Shown here: positions 51,020-62,500 of the stretch, piece by piece
How positions within the stretch are numbered: position 1 is the first letter of the stretch
Layout of the letters: every line of letters starts with the position of its first letter
DNA from: Branchiostoma belcheri
Lineage: Eukaryota > Chordata > Leptocardii > Amphioxiformes > Branchiostomatidae
Assembly (NCBI RefSeq): GCF_001625305.1
Contig: NW_017804098.1
Coordinates: 801,593 to 865,592, forward strand
DNA length: 64,000 nt
Direction of reading: 5' to 3'
Made by a program: the position numbers and the translations under genes
The notes under the pieces: generated by a model
What the model was told of the DNA's origin: nothing
Databases searched by the model: none
What the model saw: only the letters and a program-made list of their open reading frames with translations

Positions 51020-54000
51020 TCACACTTTCTGTGGCAAGCCTTCCACAAATTCCCTGTGAAGTACAGAAGTATATGATAAACAAAAAAAAAACCCAGTCAA
51101 TTATGGTCGGAAGTAAAACCATCAAAATATACTGCTGCATCATTGTATCTGCTTGTCTGGCAACAACACCAAAAGAATCAAAATGTGTTGGCAGTTTTAT
51201 AGTAGATTTGTAATACATATTAACCTATGGTGTAGAAATAAAGCGATAGATGCCATATTTAACTACTTAATGTCATGTAACAATCAACTCATTATAGAAG
51301 AACTCTGCCACTTCATATACACATGTTTCAAAAAGCGAGAAGAATCTCTGCGGACTGGGTAGGATAGATAGAATAATAGGTATTAGATAACAGTCTTGAT
51401 AGTATTGTTGTAGAATGTAGTACCTATTAGATATAGATACATATATACATATATCTTTGTAATGCATTTAGCCCTATGGGCAAGAACATGCAATAAAGGT
51501 CATTGTCATTGTAATAATGGATCAATTTGCAATCTGTTTTTTCATTCTTTTGGTACCTCTTGAGTTATTTCCATGAGAACCTTACATCTCTCTCACTATA
51601 CATTGAGGGAAGGTACATTTGTAACTACAACAATCCAGTGTTTGATTAAAGTCACATAGTATGTCTGTTGGTTACATAGTATGTCTGTTGGTTAACCTAC
51701 CTTATAACCTGTGGTAGAGCCGGACTGTTGCAAATGTACTTATGGCCATAGCCATGGGATCTGTCGTAGCCTATAAAATGTACAGGTGGAGCACCTTTTG
51801 GTCTTGTCTCCTTGGCAATCTCATATAGCTAAAAAAAAAACAACATAAGTTTTCTTCCAAAGGCATTTTTGTTAATTACTAATTTTATACCAAATTGAGA
51901 CATACATTATATCTATGACCGAAGTGTTGCACAAAACACAGAAAGTAGTTTGGTATGATACGCGTACTATCAGCTTTAAAGAATGTCATGGTTATATACT
52001 GAACGCTGAGAACATAAAAAAATGTCATAGTGACTAACTCTCAGTTTTTTTTAGCATTAGACTAAACCATAGAGGTAACAGCTATAGGTCTAAGCGCAGA
52101 TCATTGAGATTCATATATATTCAAAAGCAAGTTGATTTCAACATTTCCTATCATCAGATATTTATTTAACAGCAGTTATGAATTTTTTTTTAGTTCTTAA
52201 GTGAAGACTATTTAGTGAACACCAGCGACACACCTTCTTTCCCAACCTGAAGGGAACAATGAAGTCATCTTCAGCATGGAGGATCAGCAATGGACATGTG
52301 ATAGCAGCAACACTGGAGAAATACACCAACAAAACAGACTGTACTGAATTGTACTGAATTATGTTCCACTTACAACACTATATGGTGACAGAATGCCATT
52401 TCATGTGTTAGCAACACCTGGTTTCCTAAAATAGATTTTGTTTCCTTTGTGGAGAATTTTACATAGCACTTCTGGAGCTTTATACACAGAACACACAGTT
52501 GAAAAGTGAAAAAAAAATCGAAGGATGACTCACTGTTTATCACTTTCAAAGTAGATATTGTTTGCTTCCAGACCATCTGTGAAAAACCAGTCAAACCAAG
52601 GAAAGTATCTCCATGGCTGAGAAAAAAAAAACATTGAACACTCATTACTTTGTTATTGTTTTCTTTTACATTCCATGAATTAGAGGATGTCATGATTATC
52701 GAGACTCGTTCTTCTTCAATGCAAACAGTATATCTATTCTCATGCCTATAATATGCAGAGGCTAAATGTGGTATGAGGTAAATTTAACATAATGTTCCTG
52801 CCTTTAAAGAGTATGATTCTACAGGTAGATCAAAATAATGAAAGTTTTTCTTTTCCATGCATCTTATCATATCTTTACTGTACCTGGGCAAACGGGTGTC
52901 CCGAACACTCCTCTCGAGTACTTGTAAATGGGGCTTCTAACACTACTCCAGCTGGGCAATTACCTGGCCAAAACACAACACTTCTGTTAAAATGGACATG
53001 AGAAAGTACTTTTGAGCTTCAGCATTGCCTGGCTACATCATGATTCTAGAAGCCCTTAAACTGCTCAGGAAAAGGCCCAATCAGCACCTGACAGCAACTG
53101 TGTCACAAAGGTAAAGTTTTACACACAAACAATAAAGCTACTTGATTTGAGGCAAACTATTAGGATTTTTCATCATTTTCATATTTATCATTTTCAGAAA
53201 TTAAATTTCATATCACACAGACCATCTTGTTTGAACATGGATGACATGTTGAAAACAAATTCATTGCACAAAATTTCAATAAAATCAAATGAAATTTTAT
53301 GTCCTACCTTCTTCACACAACTTCCTGGTTATCTTTGATGTTACCCTGTAAAACATGATATTCACAATGTCATAAGAAGGACACTTCGAATGCTTCATTA
53401 ATGTCTGCTATGTACTATTGATATTGTTCTATTCGTGTATGCAGATCTCTTGTAGCTTTGAGTAAATGACACACATTTATCACAGTAATGAAACATATAC
53501 ATACCCAGTACCCAGCGAATGTCCCCATAGAAACACAGGTGAGTTTCCTGCATGTTTTTTCACCCATGAGTGAACCACCAGGGCATCTTCACATATTCCT
53601 TCCTCTGTGGGGGAGCCAGTTGAATCCCCATATCCTATCAGATAAGGAAAACAGCTCATGATCAGATACAGTGCTACAGAGGTATGTTGTTTTGTGAGTG
53701 TTAAAGAGTAAGAGCTGAAGGAAACAAATGCTGGATCTTTGTAAAGTACTAGCATGAATACTGATGGACTGGTGATAGAAATTACATGTAAAGTAAAAGT
53801 AAAAGAAACTTTGTGAAATAAAATAATCAGAAAATATATATATTTAGATATCTTTTGTTATCACATGAAACATGAACTATGATTAGCATGATGGCACTGT
53901 TTTGGTAATAAACTAAGTGGATAACATGATATCACATAGTACCTCTATAATCAAAACTGACCACGTGGTAATTCAGCCCAGCAAATATCTGGAAGCAACA

Positions 54001-56355
54001 GCAAAATTAAGATATTAACAGCAGAATTTGAGTGAGTTGAGACCTGATTTCAAACAGCTAATTCACTTTTTTACAAACACAGCAGTAGGCTATTCACAGG
54101 CAAGACTATAGAATACTGATACCAAATGCATATACATGTACCAGAGATGTTCATATCAAGTCAAGTTTGATACTTGGCAGGAGAAATGTAGCCTGGTATC
54201 AAAATCTATTATAGCTGCTGAGTCTGTTTTGTTGTCTCCACCAATAATTTGCAGAGATAACTTGGCAGCTATGATAGGTTTGGAACTTTGGATACTAATT
54301 TGTTAGGAGAAATGTACCTTGTAGAGATCAACTCTGTGGGACCCTCCTCTGCAGCAAAACAGAATAGTACAGTCAATTTTACGCTATAAAGAAATACAAT
54401 AAATACCTCAAAGTGACTTACTACATTTTTGTCTACTTTCGTCAGGTTGCTAAATGATTAAATAGTAAAGTTCTTTTATTCACAACCATTTACTTATTTA
54501 TTACGGTTGACCACATACATAATATACATGGAGGGCATGGTGGAACAGGCCACCATGCCCATTTGTTTTACATTTCAATGACCGTCTGTCATCTTCATCA
54601 GGGCTAATAGGATGGGTTTACTTTGCACTGTAATAAGCGTATTTCAGACAGAGAGATTATCTCACAGGAAAGTGAACAAAGGTAACTTAAAGGAAGTTTA
54701 CAACTTAAATTGTACCTCCTTGTATAAGGAGCACCTTTCAATAGCATATACTGTATCTATGTATACTACATTTTGTATCTCTTTGCTGATTAACCTGGCT
54801 GCAGATGGTTACCTTGAACACTTTCCTGTGGTACAACATTACTAGGTGGAATGCCATTGCAGCCTTTACTTACCTAGTGTTGGAATTTCCATGCAGGTAA
54901 AGGATAACTGGATTTGATTGGCTAAGAGCTTGATTAAAAGAAGCCTCATCTTTCTTCTCAACTTTCAAGTCAGCTGGCAGGATGTGCCTGGGTTACATAC
55001 AAAAAGAGATGCCACTTATGTTTCCTTTGCAAATGATTATCATATTGTCCACTTCATAATATTATAGTCTGGGTACCATCCTGGTTACTAATTACATGTA
55101 ATAGTTTATGTCTAACTCTGATAGCCATAGTGACTATTGTAGCAGACATAAACTATCCAGGATGGTACTCAAGCTATATTATTATGAGAACATGAATAAA
55201 TTTACAGTAAATTATTTTCAATGCCTTAATACAGCTCATAAATTTCCCTGTGCCTTTGTAACATCATGTTTACACTGACACAATTCTGGCCCTCTTATGT
55301 CACATCCATAACCTGACCCATGTACTTACCACACTCCAAGTTTGATTCCATCTGTGGAAGGAAGGTAGAAATTTCTTGCTCCACTTAGTCCATAAGCCTC
55401 TAGGTCAGTCAGCGGAGGTGCCAGTGGCCAACGAACTTTGAGAGTGAGAAAGTCAGATTTAAATAGGGGAAAAGGAAACTGGAAAATATATCTATCAACA
55501 CATGGTTTAAGTCTCTTTATATTCAGAACCCACATCCCTTATGCCAGTTGTACTGTAGGTTGCTTCACTAATTGATCACACTGTCTACCTTAAGTTACAT
55601 TGCAGTGTTTAATCATTTAGATGGTAGTTCAACGTATGTCTGAAATTGATTATGGGTGTTTTACAGCAAAAAAAAAACAACAACATTACTGACGCATTTG
55701 TGCAAACACCACGTGAGCCATGATGGAGGGACACAGCTTCACCAGTACAGGGATGCCCACATAGACTCCAAGCAGCCCTCCCAGTACACGTCTCAATCCC
55801 CAGGGACTCCTTCCCCTGAACAGACAATAAAGTCACAGATTAATTTAGAGGCCACCTGCTCATAGCTTTGTGCCAAAGTGTGCATTATCTCATTCAAACT
55901 CATGTCAGTTCTGTTAATAATATCATAACGTTAGATACCAAAACGAAATCAACTTATTATTTTAGACCAAGTACTATTCCATGATATACGATGTATGGAA
56001 AGATGCACCTGGCACACGATTTAACTGATGGCAGGGCGGGGGTGGTGTCAAGCTATAATAATTTACGTTCAAACATGGAGTTAAAAAGAGACTTGGTTCA
56101 AACAAGTGACAAAGAACAATGTTCCCTGTTTTTCTCTTCAAGTGCTTTTCAAGGACTTTTCAATACGTAACAAAAACAACAGTCTGGACTGAAAAGAATG
56201 TATCATAACAGCGAGATTATCAACAACAGGACCCTTATATAACATCTTCTTGCGAAAAACCTGGAAGCAGTGATTCCTTTGTTGGCACTTTCGCAGGCAG
56301 CGGTCGCGGTATGGCTTCCATTCTGTTCACCAATAGCTCTGGATCTCAGCCTCAT
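51020..56355 (-). CDS. ABHD12: ABHD12-type lysophosphatidylserine lipase (13 exons, 361 aa)
   Basis: Membrane alpha/beta-hydrolase. Vertebrate ABHD12 hydrolyses lysophosphatidylserine and monoacylglycerols at the ER. Exons in transcription order are 56355-56261, 55815-55694, 55435-55330, 54987-54874, 54348-54318, 53988-53943, 53634-53505, 53345-53308, 52963-52884, 52616-52534, 52312-52234, 51828-51701 and 51053-51020. Every junction is GT-AG and phases join without a stop (1086 bases). One membrane helix lies near residues 42-58, followed by KLCP. HGN is near 140. The nucleophile is Ser211 in GHSLGTG, the acid Asp297/298 in LILHAEDD and the base His337 in GYGHKY, so the triad is complete. Reading past exon 12 without splicing meets an immediate TAG. 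Splicing to 51053 gives the family ending REFV. The first intron donor (GTTTTT) is weak, making exon 1 the least certain. ABHD12B is an alternative name, but the gene predates that split. Confidence 0.93.
51653..51692. repeat. Two-unit 20-bp tandem repeat in the last ABHD12 intron
   Basis: Two near-identical units of ACATAGTATGTCTGTTGG lie nine bases past the donor site of exon 12. Confidence 0.75.
55055..55185. mobile_element. ~131-bp inverted-repeat element in ABHD12 intron 3
   Basis: The left end CATAATATTATAG continuing to GTACCATCCTGG (to 55084) is mirrored by CCAGGATGGTAC to ATTATTATG on the right (55157-55185). An inner pair, TAGTTTATGTCT and AGACATAAACTA, extends the fold. This is a small non-autonomous hairpin element. 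No clear target duplication was seen. Confidence 0.6.
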
Positions 56356-56930
56356 GGTGTAGTGAATATCGCACTCTTCAAAGGACGACAAAAATGGACC
56401 TCTCAAGTACAGTAAAACTCAAGCTTCTACACCACCCTTCTTCTACACTTTCAGTGAGCTTTCACAGTTAGAGATGATGGAAACAGCTTAGCGATTGACC
56501 TTTTACCTTTCATAGTTTTCAACCAGACGTTTTCTACCACGATTATTGATTGGTCAAAGAATTGGCGGGTTTCCAGGTACATCCAATCACAATGTACCTT
56601 ATATGTATCTAGGTTATCCGTCTAGATCATTTCACTTATGAATAGGGGTGTGCTGTAATATATGTATCACAAGTACTATCTACCCAAATATGGTTTTTAG
56701 ATTTCTAAATAGTACAATAAACAGTCTTATGAGTATTTTAAAGAGGTTTCTTCCATTATTTTTACCTCTTTGTTCCAATATAGCTAAATCTGCATCTTAC
56801 CTGCAACCCTTTTTGTGAGTGGTGCGTTCCTTCCGGTTCTTCGGAGGGCTTTTCAAAACACCCAACCAGCTGCGGGTGCTGCATTTGATCCGTTGAAATA
56901 TTTGCCATATATCAGCCTCTCAGGGCGAAA
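56356..56930. promoter_or_regulatory. Bidirectional promoter shared by ABHD12 and GINS1
   Basis: 575 bases separate the two divergent start codons and must hold both 5' UTRs and core promoters. An inverted CCAAT box is at 56549-56553, a direct CCAAT at 56583-56587, and an E2F-like TTGGCGGG at 56562-56569. E2F control would suit GINS1, an S-phase replication gene. No TATA box stands out near either expected start. Transcription start sites are not visible from sequence alone. Confidence 0.7.
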
Positions 56931-59554
56931 ATGTACGGTGAGAAGGCTGTTGAGTTGATTCGTCAGCTCCATCGTTCGCCAGATGGGTCCATGCCGCCAT
57001 TCAATGTAAGTTGTTATCAAGATAAACGTGTGTAACTGTCGCCACTGCTAGTTACTAACCAACAGAAATTGTGGACGTTTTGACTACTGTCCTTCCGGAA
57101 GCTCCCTTCCGCGACTAGCCGTGGCGACTCTTGATTCGGGCTTACCAAGGACATTATACAGTGTGTATAATGTCCTTGGGCTTACATAATTTGCATTACC
57201 CTCTTGCTGAATTAAAAGGGTGTCGAATTAATGATTCGTAGCGTTATGCCTACTATGTATATGAATATAAGATAAATATGAAAATTGATATAAATATCTG
57301 ATCATTTCCAGGAGGACGGGATCCGACAAGTGCTTGAGGAGATGAGGGTACTGTTTGAACAGAACCAAGCAGATGTGTGAGTGGAACTCTTTTACATGTC
57401 CCCCGCTCTATTAAAGTTACCCTGGATGCCAAACTCGTTCTTCGGGCGGCAAGAGCCTTTCGCCCGCCGGTCTAAATTACTGCTACGGGGGAGTCTAGCC
57501 CGGGGGGAGTTTGGCCGCCCTCCAATACTCCTCTGCGGGCGAAGTACCCTGGCTGCCGAAAAAAACGGTTAGCGGCCTGTAAACTTGGCTGGCACCCAGG
57601 GTATATTAAAGTCTAACCCTTCCTCAAATCGTCCCCCCTCCCCCACTCTTCCCCTTCCTCAAATCTTACCCCCTACCCCACTCTTCCCCTTCCTCAACTC
57701 TGTCCCCACCTCAACTCTTATGCCTCTTAGGCATTGCCAAAAAATTATGTGTTCACCTGTGCAGTGTAACGTGAGCACATGATCACTGTTGGATCAGACA
57801 GGCGTGTTCCCTACACTTATTGCCTATATACTGCATGTAGGTCTCCTTTATCTCAAAGACACTAGTATAGGCTGAAGTACTGTAGTTGACATTTTTTTCC
57901 TTCAAATAGGAACAAAACAGTGGAAGGGGCACCTGGACTGTTTCCTGGGGTTCAACTCAGACATGCAGCCTTGGAGAGAAACAAGAGATGTCTGCTAGCC
58001 TACATGTATGTTTTAACTGTTCAAGTTTCACTCCAGCTCAGACAATAAACACTGTAAGGTATGAAGTTGACCTGTACATAATACAAGGTGCTACATGTAT
58101 ACATGAGTTCGTATCTAACCTTCTTAACGTTGTAGATAGAATTTTTCATCTTGTTATACAATTTGTAGTACATCATGGGCTTTTCTAAAAAAAAGGCATG
58201 AGGGAGCAGATCACTTGCATGGTGAGGGAATGAAGCAAAATTGTACAAAAGTAACAGTTTGTAATGGCAGAATGTATTGATTGTTATTTTGTTTTTATAT
58301 TTTCACTGGAAAAAGATCACATTGAGAAAGACTTAATGTTGTTTACTACTAAAGCATGATACAGCCACTTAGGGTTCAATCTGAAAATTGATGAGGGTGG
58401 TGGCTGGTCAAATGAGGAGCAGCGCCCTTATTTCCTGCTTTAGAAAAATCCTGGTACATGGAGTTACATAAGAAAAATGATATGTGTTTCTCCTGTGTGC
58501 AGGTGCAACAGAATGGAGAGACTTCGTGCCATGAGATGGGAGTTTGGTAGTGTGCTGCCTCCAGACATTAGGTACAACCTGTCAGAACAAGAGGTGAGGT
58601 CATACCTTCATACCGGAATTGTGATATTCTCCAGATGGTCTTTAGTATGAAACGCTAATGATAATTTGATGAAACAGGGCTCTCCCCAAGAATTCGCTAT
58701 TCTTCATCAACTGATTAGGGAGCACTTGTCCCCTAAGAATTTCTGGGGAGACTCCTGCGGAAGCAGCAGCTTGGTTAAATTTCTTGATGTTCTGTGCTGC
58801 TTTGCTATGTTTTGCTGTCCTTTATTTCCAGATCCAGTGGTTCAGTCGCTATAACAAGTCCCTGGCTACATACATGCGATCAATAGGTGGTCCCAATGGA
58901 GGAGGGCTGGACCTCACACAGGTATATGACAGTGTTTTTTATATGCACCAGTCAACTTGTATAAGTTTGAGCAAAAATAGAAACTACTTTCTTATCTTTT
59001 TGAATGAGATGTACCCATGCTTTGATTAAGTGTTGCACTGCCACTTCTGCTTTACCACAGTAGGCACTTGTTATACATGTATTACTTTAATGAAATTTCC
59101 ACCCTTTTCCTTGTCAAAGAAACCTCTCAAGCTACACACGATGCACTGTGTCTCAAGCTACACATGATGCACTGATCTATGTCTTTTTCCTCCGTGTCAG
59201 GACCTGAAACCACCCAAATCCTTGTACATTGAGGTTCGGTGTTTGATGGATCATGGAGAATTTGAAACAGAAGATGGCACAATTTTGCTACTCAAGAAAG
59301 ATAGTCAGGTGCAGACAGTTTTCATCTTTTTATCCTTTCTTGGTGATTTCAACTCTCACTTCCTAGTTTGTGACACGATACTTAAGTCTGTATTGTGTGA
59401 TTGAATGAACATAAATTCATCATTTGAGTAGATTTGAGCAATGATGCGTTGACTGCGATGAGTTAACTTTATACTTTTTCTCTTACAGCACTTTCTACAG
59501 AGGTCACAGTGTGAGCACCTAATACGACAGGGGGTTCTGGAGCATATCCTCTAG
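56931..59554 (+). CDS. GINS1: GINS complex subunit 1, PSF1 (7 exons, 196 aa)
   Basis: Subunit of the GINS tetramer (with PSF2, PSF3 and SLD5), part of the Cdc45-MCM-GINS replicative helicase in the nucleus. Exons are 56931-57005, 57312-57376, 57910-58005, 58503-58593, 58832-58921, 59201-59308 and 59489-59554. All introns are GT-AG and phases agree (591 coding bases). The start [15 protein letters not shown], the middle [11 protein letters not shown] and [11 protein letters not shown], and the tail SLYIEVRCL to QGVLEHIL follow vertebrate PSF1 closely, and the length equals human PSF1 (196 aa). Residues 1-139 form the helical A domain. The B domain, from about 145 to the end, mediates helicase and polymerase epsilon contacts in studied species. 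The insert PNGGGLD near 132 adds glycines compared with human. Intron 1 and intron 2 each hold a small transposon relic. Confidence 0.96.
57139..57185. mobile_element. Palindromic micro-insertion with 7-bp target duplication (copy e, GINS1 intron 1)
   Basis: Perfect 15-base arms CAAGGACATTATACA and TGTATAATGTCCTTG surround GTG, a 33-bp insert at 57146-57178. Direct repeats GGCTTAC flank it at 57139-57145 and 57179-57185. This is the cleanest member of the family. Its outer arms equal those of the 19-bp copy at 31775. Confidence 0.8.
57409..57612. mobile_element. 186-bp non-autonomous element with 9-bp target duplication (GINS1 intron 2)
   Basis: The insert at 57418-57603 begins TACCCTGGATGCCA and ends with its inverted near-copy (13 of 14 bases). 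It is flanked by TATTAAAGT at 57409-57417 and 57604-57612. A third TACCCTGGCTGCC motif lies inside near 57545. The insert is much more GC- and CpG-rich than the intron around it. A 9-bp duplication fits Mutator-like or Merlin-like elements, but no transposase is present to confirm this. Confidence 0.75.
57615..57722. repeat. Pyrimidine-rich tandem repeat (about 37-bp unit)
   Basis: About three units beginning CCTTCCTCAAATC or CCTTCCTCAACTC and containing CCCCACTCTTCC, almost pure C/T on the plus strand. It lies directly after the 186-bp inserted element in GINS1 intron 2. Confidence 0.7.
59125..59174. repeat. Two-unit 26-bp tandem repeat in GINS1 intron 5
   Basis: TCTCAAGCTACACACGATGC and its neighbour differing by one base lie in tandem just before exon 6, upstream of the polypyrimidine tract. 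Confidence 0.7.
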
Positions 59555-62500
59555 AACTACATGAAGAGAAAACAGAGGGATGAGGTTACCAACATCAAAA
59601 CTATCATGTACTAGGGAGTGACGAATGGGATTAAGCATTGTACAAATGACTGACAAAAAGTAAACACCTTTCGCTTGGTTGACATTGCTCACAAAATGAC
59701 AATACATAAGAAGCTTTTTATCTTCGGGTTACAGTTTAATCCACACTGATTGGTCTCGTACAAGGTCATGTCTTGTACAGGCAGGTGGCAAGCACAGACT
59801 TGATAAACATGATAACAAAGAATCAGTCTTTCTCTCAAACACAAATGTTCATAAGGTATAATAATAGCCTGCTACCATGAGTACAGTGTGTTACTATGGC
59901 AAGCACAAAACCTCTTTGGCACATACTACTTTTACAAATATCTCACCTTAAGATATGGGAATGTCTTGCACTTTATACAACAATACAGTTTTCTGAAGGG
60001 AAAACAATGATTGTTCCAATGAAATCTATCACCTACACTTATGCCTCTTTATCATGGCTTAGCTTACAGCAATAACTTAACAAAGACACTGAAGTACATA
60101 ATACGTGTAAAAGTAAAACTACACAACAAAAGCCTCTCTTCTAAATCTTCTAAAACTAGTATTAATCACAACTTCTACATCAAGAGAAACACAACAAGGA
60201 TGAGGAGTTGAGCCAAAACCTGATGAATTCTAGTATTTAAAAAAAACAAACTTTTTTTGCCAAATTTCTGGTGTACATAAAGTTGTACTTGTTTTTCTGA
60301 ATAACGGCCATCTTTGATGATGCCTGATGATCGCTATTTCTATAATTTGTTTCCATTTTGCTTCAACCCATTCATGATCCTTCATTGTCATTCCCTCTTA
60401 TTGCTTCTACACCGGAATGTTATATGAAGTGTAGAGCCAATTAAGACAAGATCCAGTACTTTTCAATCTTGTGTATCCAGGCATGAAATGACATATTTAG
60501 CAAATACAACAAACCTGGCCAGTCACCAGAACACAACTCTAACACCATAGTAACTTTCATATTTAAAAGATTTAAAAAGTTTTGTTCATATATCAAAACA
60601 TTCCACAAAAGCTGGGACTAAAATGTCATCATCTTAAACCAAAGCTCCAAAGGCTTATTTCTAATACAATTTTTGACCTGTCTTGTAAAAAGTCATCATC
60701 TATATCACTTGTGTTATTTCCATATATAGCTGTCAAACAGTGTTCTTACATGTAACATTCAACAGGTTGCTGACAATGTATGACAATAAGAGTTGTCAAT
60801 AAACATTTTCTTGTGACATCTTTCAGTTTTCCTTATAGTAAAAGATAGCCAAAAGATGGGTTGTCACTTTCATTTAGATTTTACTCCTTGCATATGGAAT
60901 GTTCATCCATAACAAATCACCATAACATGGGTTTTTCTGCTTGCCTTCAATGGCTCTATGATATAGACACAACATAGTTTACATTCTCTGTTTTAACATA
61001 GACTACATTCTCTGTTTTAGCAGTCACATTATGATCCTAAAACAAAGTGCAGATGCTCAAGGTGGTACACTATGACAGGCCACACCAATTTAAATTGTTG
61101 GTTTTCAGATTTTTTCATAAAAATATGAACCGTCAGCGAAAAAAATACAGGTCTAGGCATCCTCTTATAGCCCCAAATGCTACGATAGGAACCTTGAAGT
61201 TACACAAAAGGCTGGGTTAAGATTCAAACAATGAATGTTGAACTTTTAATCAAACCAATGCATTGATAGATGGAAAAACTGTAGGAATAAGGAAGAAAAG
61301 GACTTTCCTCAACTGTTGGGGGCAAAAATTGAGCATTTTGTAGTTGATTCAGAACCAGAATCTTTTTTTTTTTGCAAATCAGAAAAAAATGAAGAAGCGA
61401 ATCCGAGAACCAACAAATGACATTGGTGTGGCTACAGGATTTTGTAACCAATAAGCTATATTGATATCGGGAAGGCAGTATCAGAGAGATCGGGGTGTAT
61501 GGGGTGTCAGATAGGGACAGTACCTCTGCAGGGGGGGCTTGCCATGCCCTTTAGGCAGTAATATTCGCCCATAGGGTAGCTTGTCCTGCTTTGATATCAC
61601 AAATATCAATAGATATTCTGACAGGAATTTTAGTAAGTGGAGGGTGTCATTTGATGGCAACTGAACTACATGTAGTTCTGAACAGAGCATTATTCGCAGC
61701 AGTTTTGCACTGACCAATATCAGAAATGGAACACATATATATACAAGTGACATTCAAAGCAATGATTTTTCTTTCAACAGACAATGCAACAGAATGAAAA
61801 GTATTTCTCAAATAGCTCATTTCAATGGCTCTATGCTTGGATAACTGGATGTGATATAATTTAGAAACCACAATATACTCACAGAATACCATTAGCAGTG
61901 ATTTTGACCAATTTTACAACATGGATAAATCTCTGTCGTAAATTGTTTCTTGTAGTCACTATTTATATATACATGTACTACATACATGTAACGGTTACTG
62001 GTAACAGCATGCAAGATCAACTTCTAAACAACAACAATCATGAGCAGTCTTGTTACCATTTACTCTTGACAGTCACTGTTAAGTTCTCATGTCAATGCTA
62101 ACATTTAAACATCATCAATATCTCCAGTCTTCAGTTGTCTTTGGGGTCTTATGGAGAAATGCCATTCACAAGAAATGACACACACACATCTGACCACTAC
62201 AAACAATACCAGTTCAAGATACAATGTCAAGTCAAGTAAGAGGACCTACAAAATGGAAGACCAGCTTCCTTAGCATGGTCTGAAATGTTGTCCATAGGAT
62301 GGCAGAGTTTGTCATACTGTTATTTGCTGAAGTAAATCAAGCATCATCATCAGCAGAGTATCATAGTTTCAAAGTGGTTTAGAAAGAAGTGAAGTGCTGT
62401 TATGGATATCAAGGTACCAAAGGATTGTTTTACAATCAGGTGTGGTACAGTCTACACAATTTTTGCCAAATGTACTTTGAAAATGCTATTTCTGTGGGCT

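Noticed and set aside
54528-54563. Hairpin GGGCATGGTGG/CCACCATGCCC in an ABHD12 intron
   Set aside because: No target duplication flanks it and its ends differ from the micro-insertion family.
56356-56406. Longer N-terminus for ABHD12
   Set aside because: The extension would begin at TTG. The first ATG at 56355 has a good context and an N-terminus resembling the vertebrate one.
59758-59780. Palindrome GTACAAG...CTTGTAC after GINS1
   Set aside because: No flanking duplication, and short palindromes of this size are common in this DNA.
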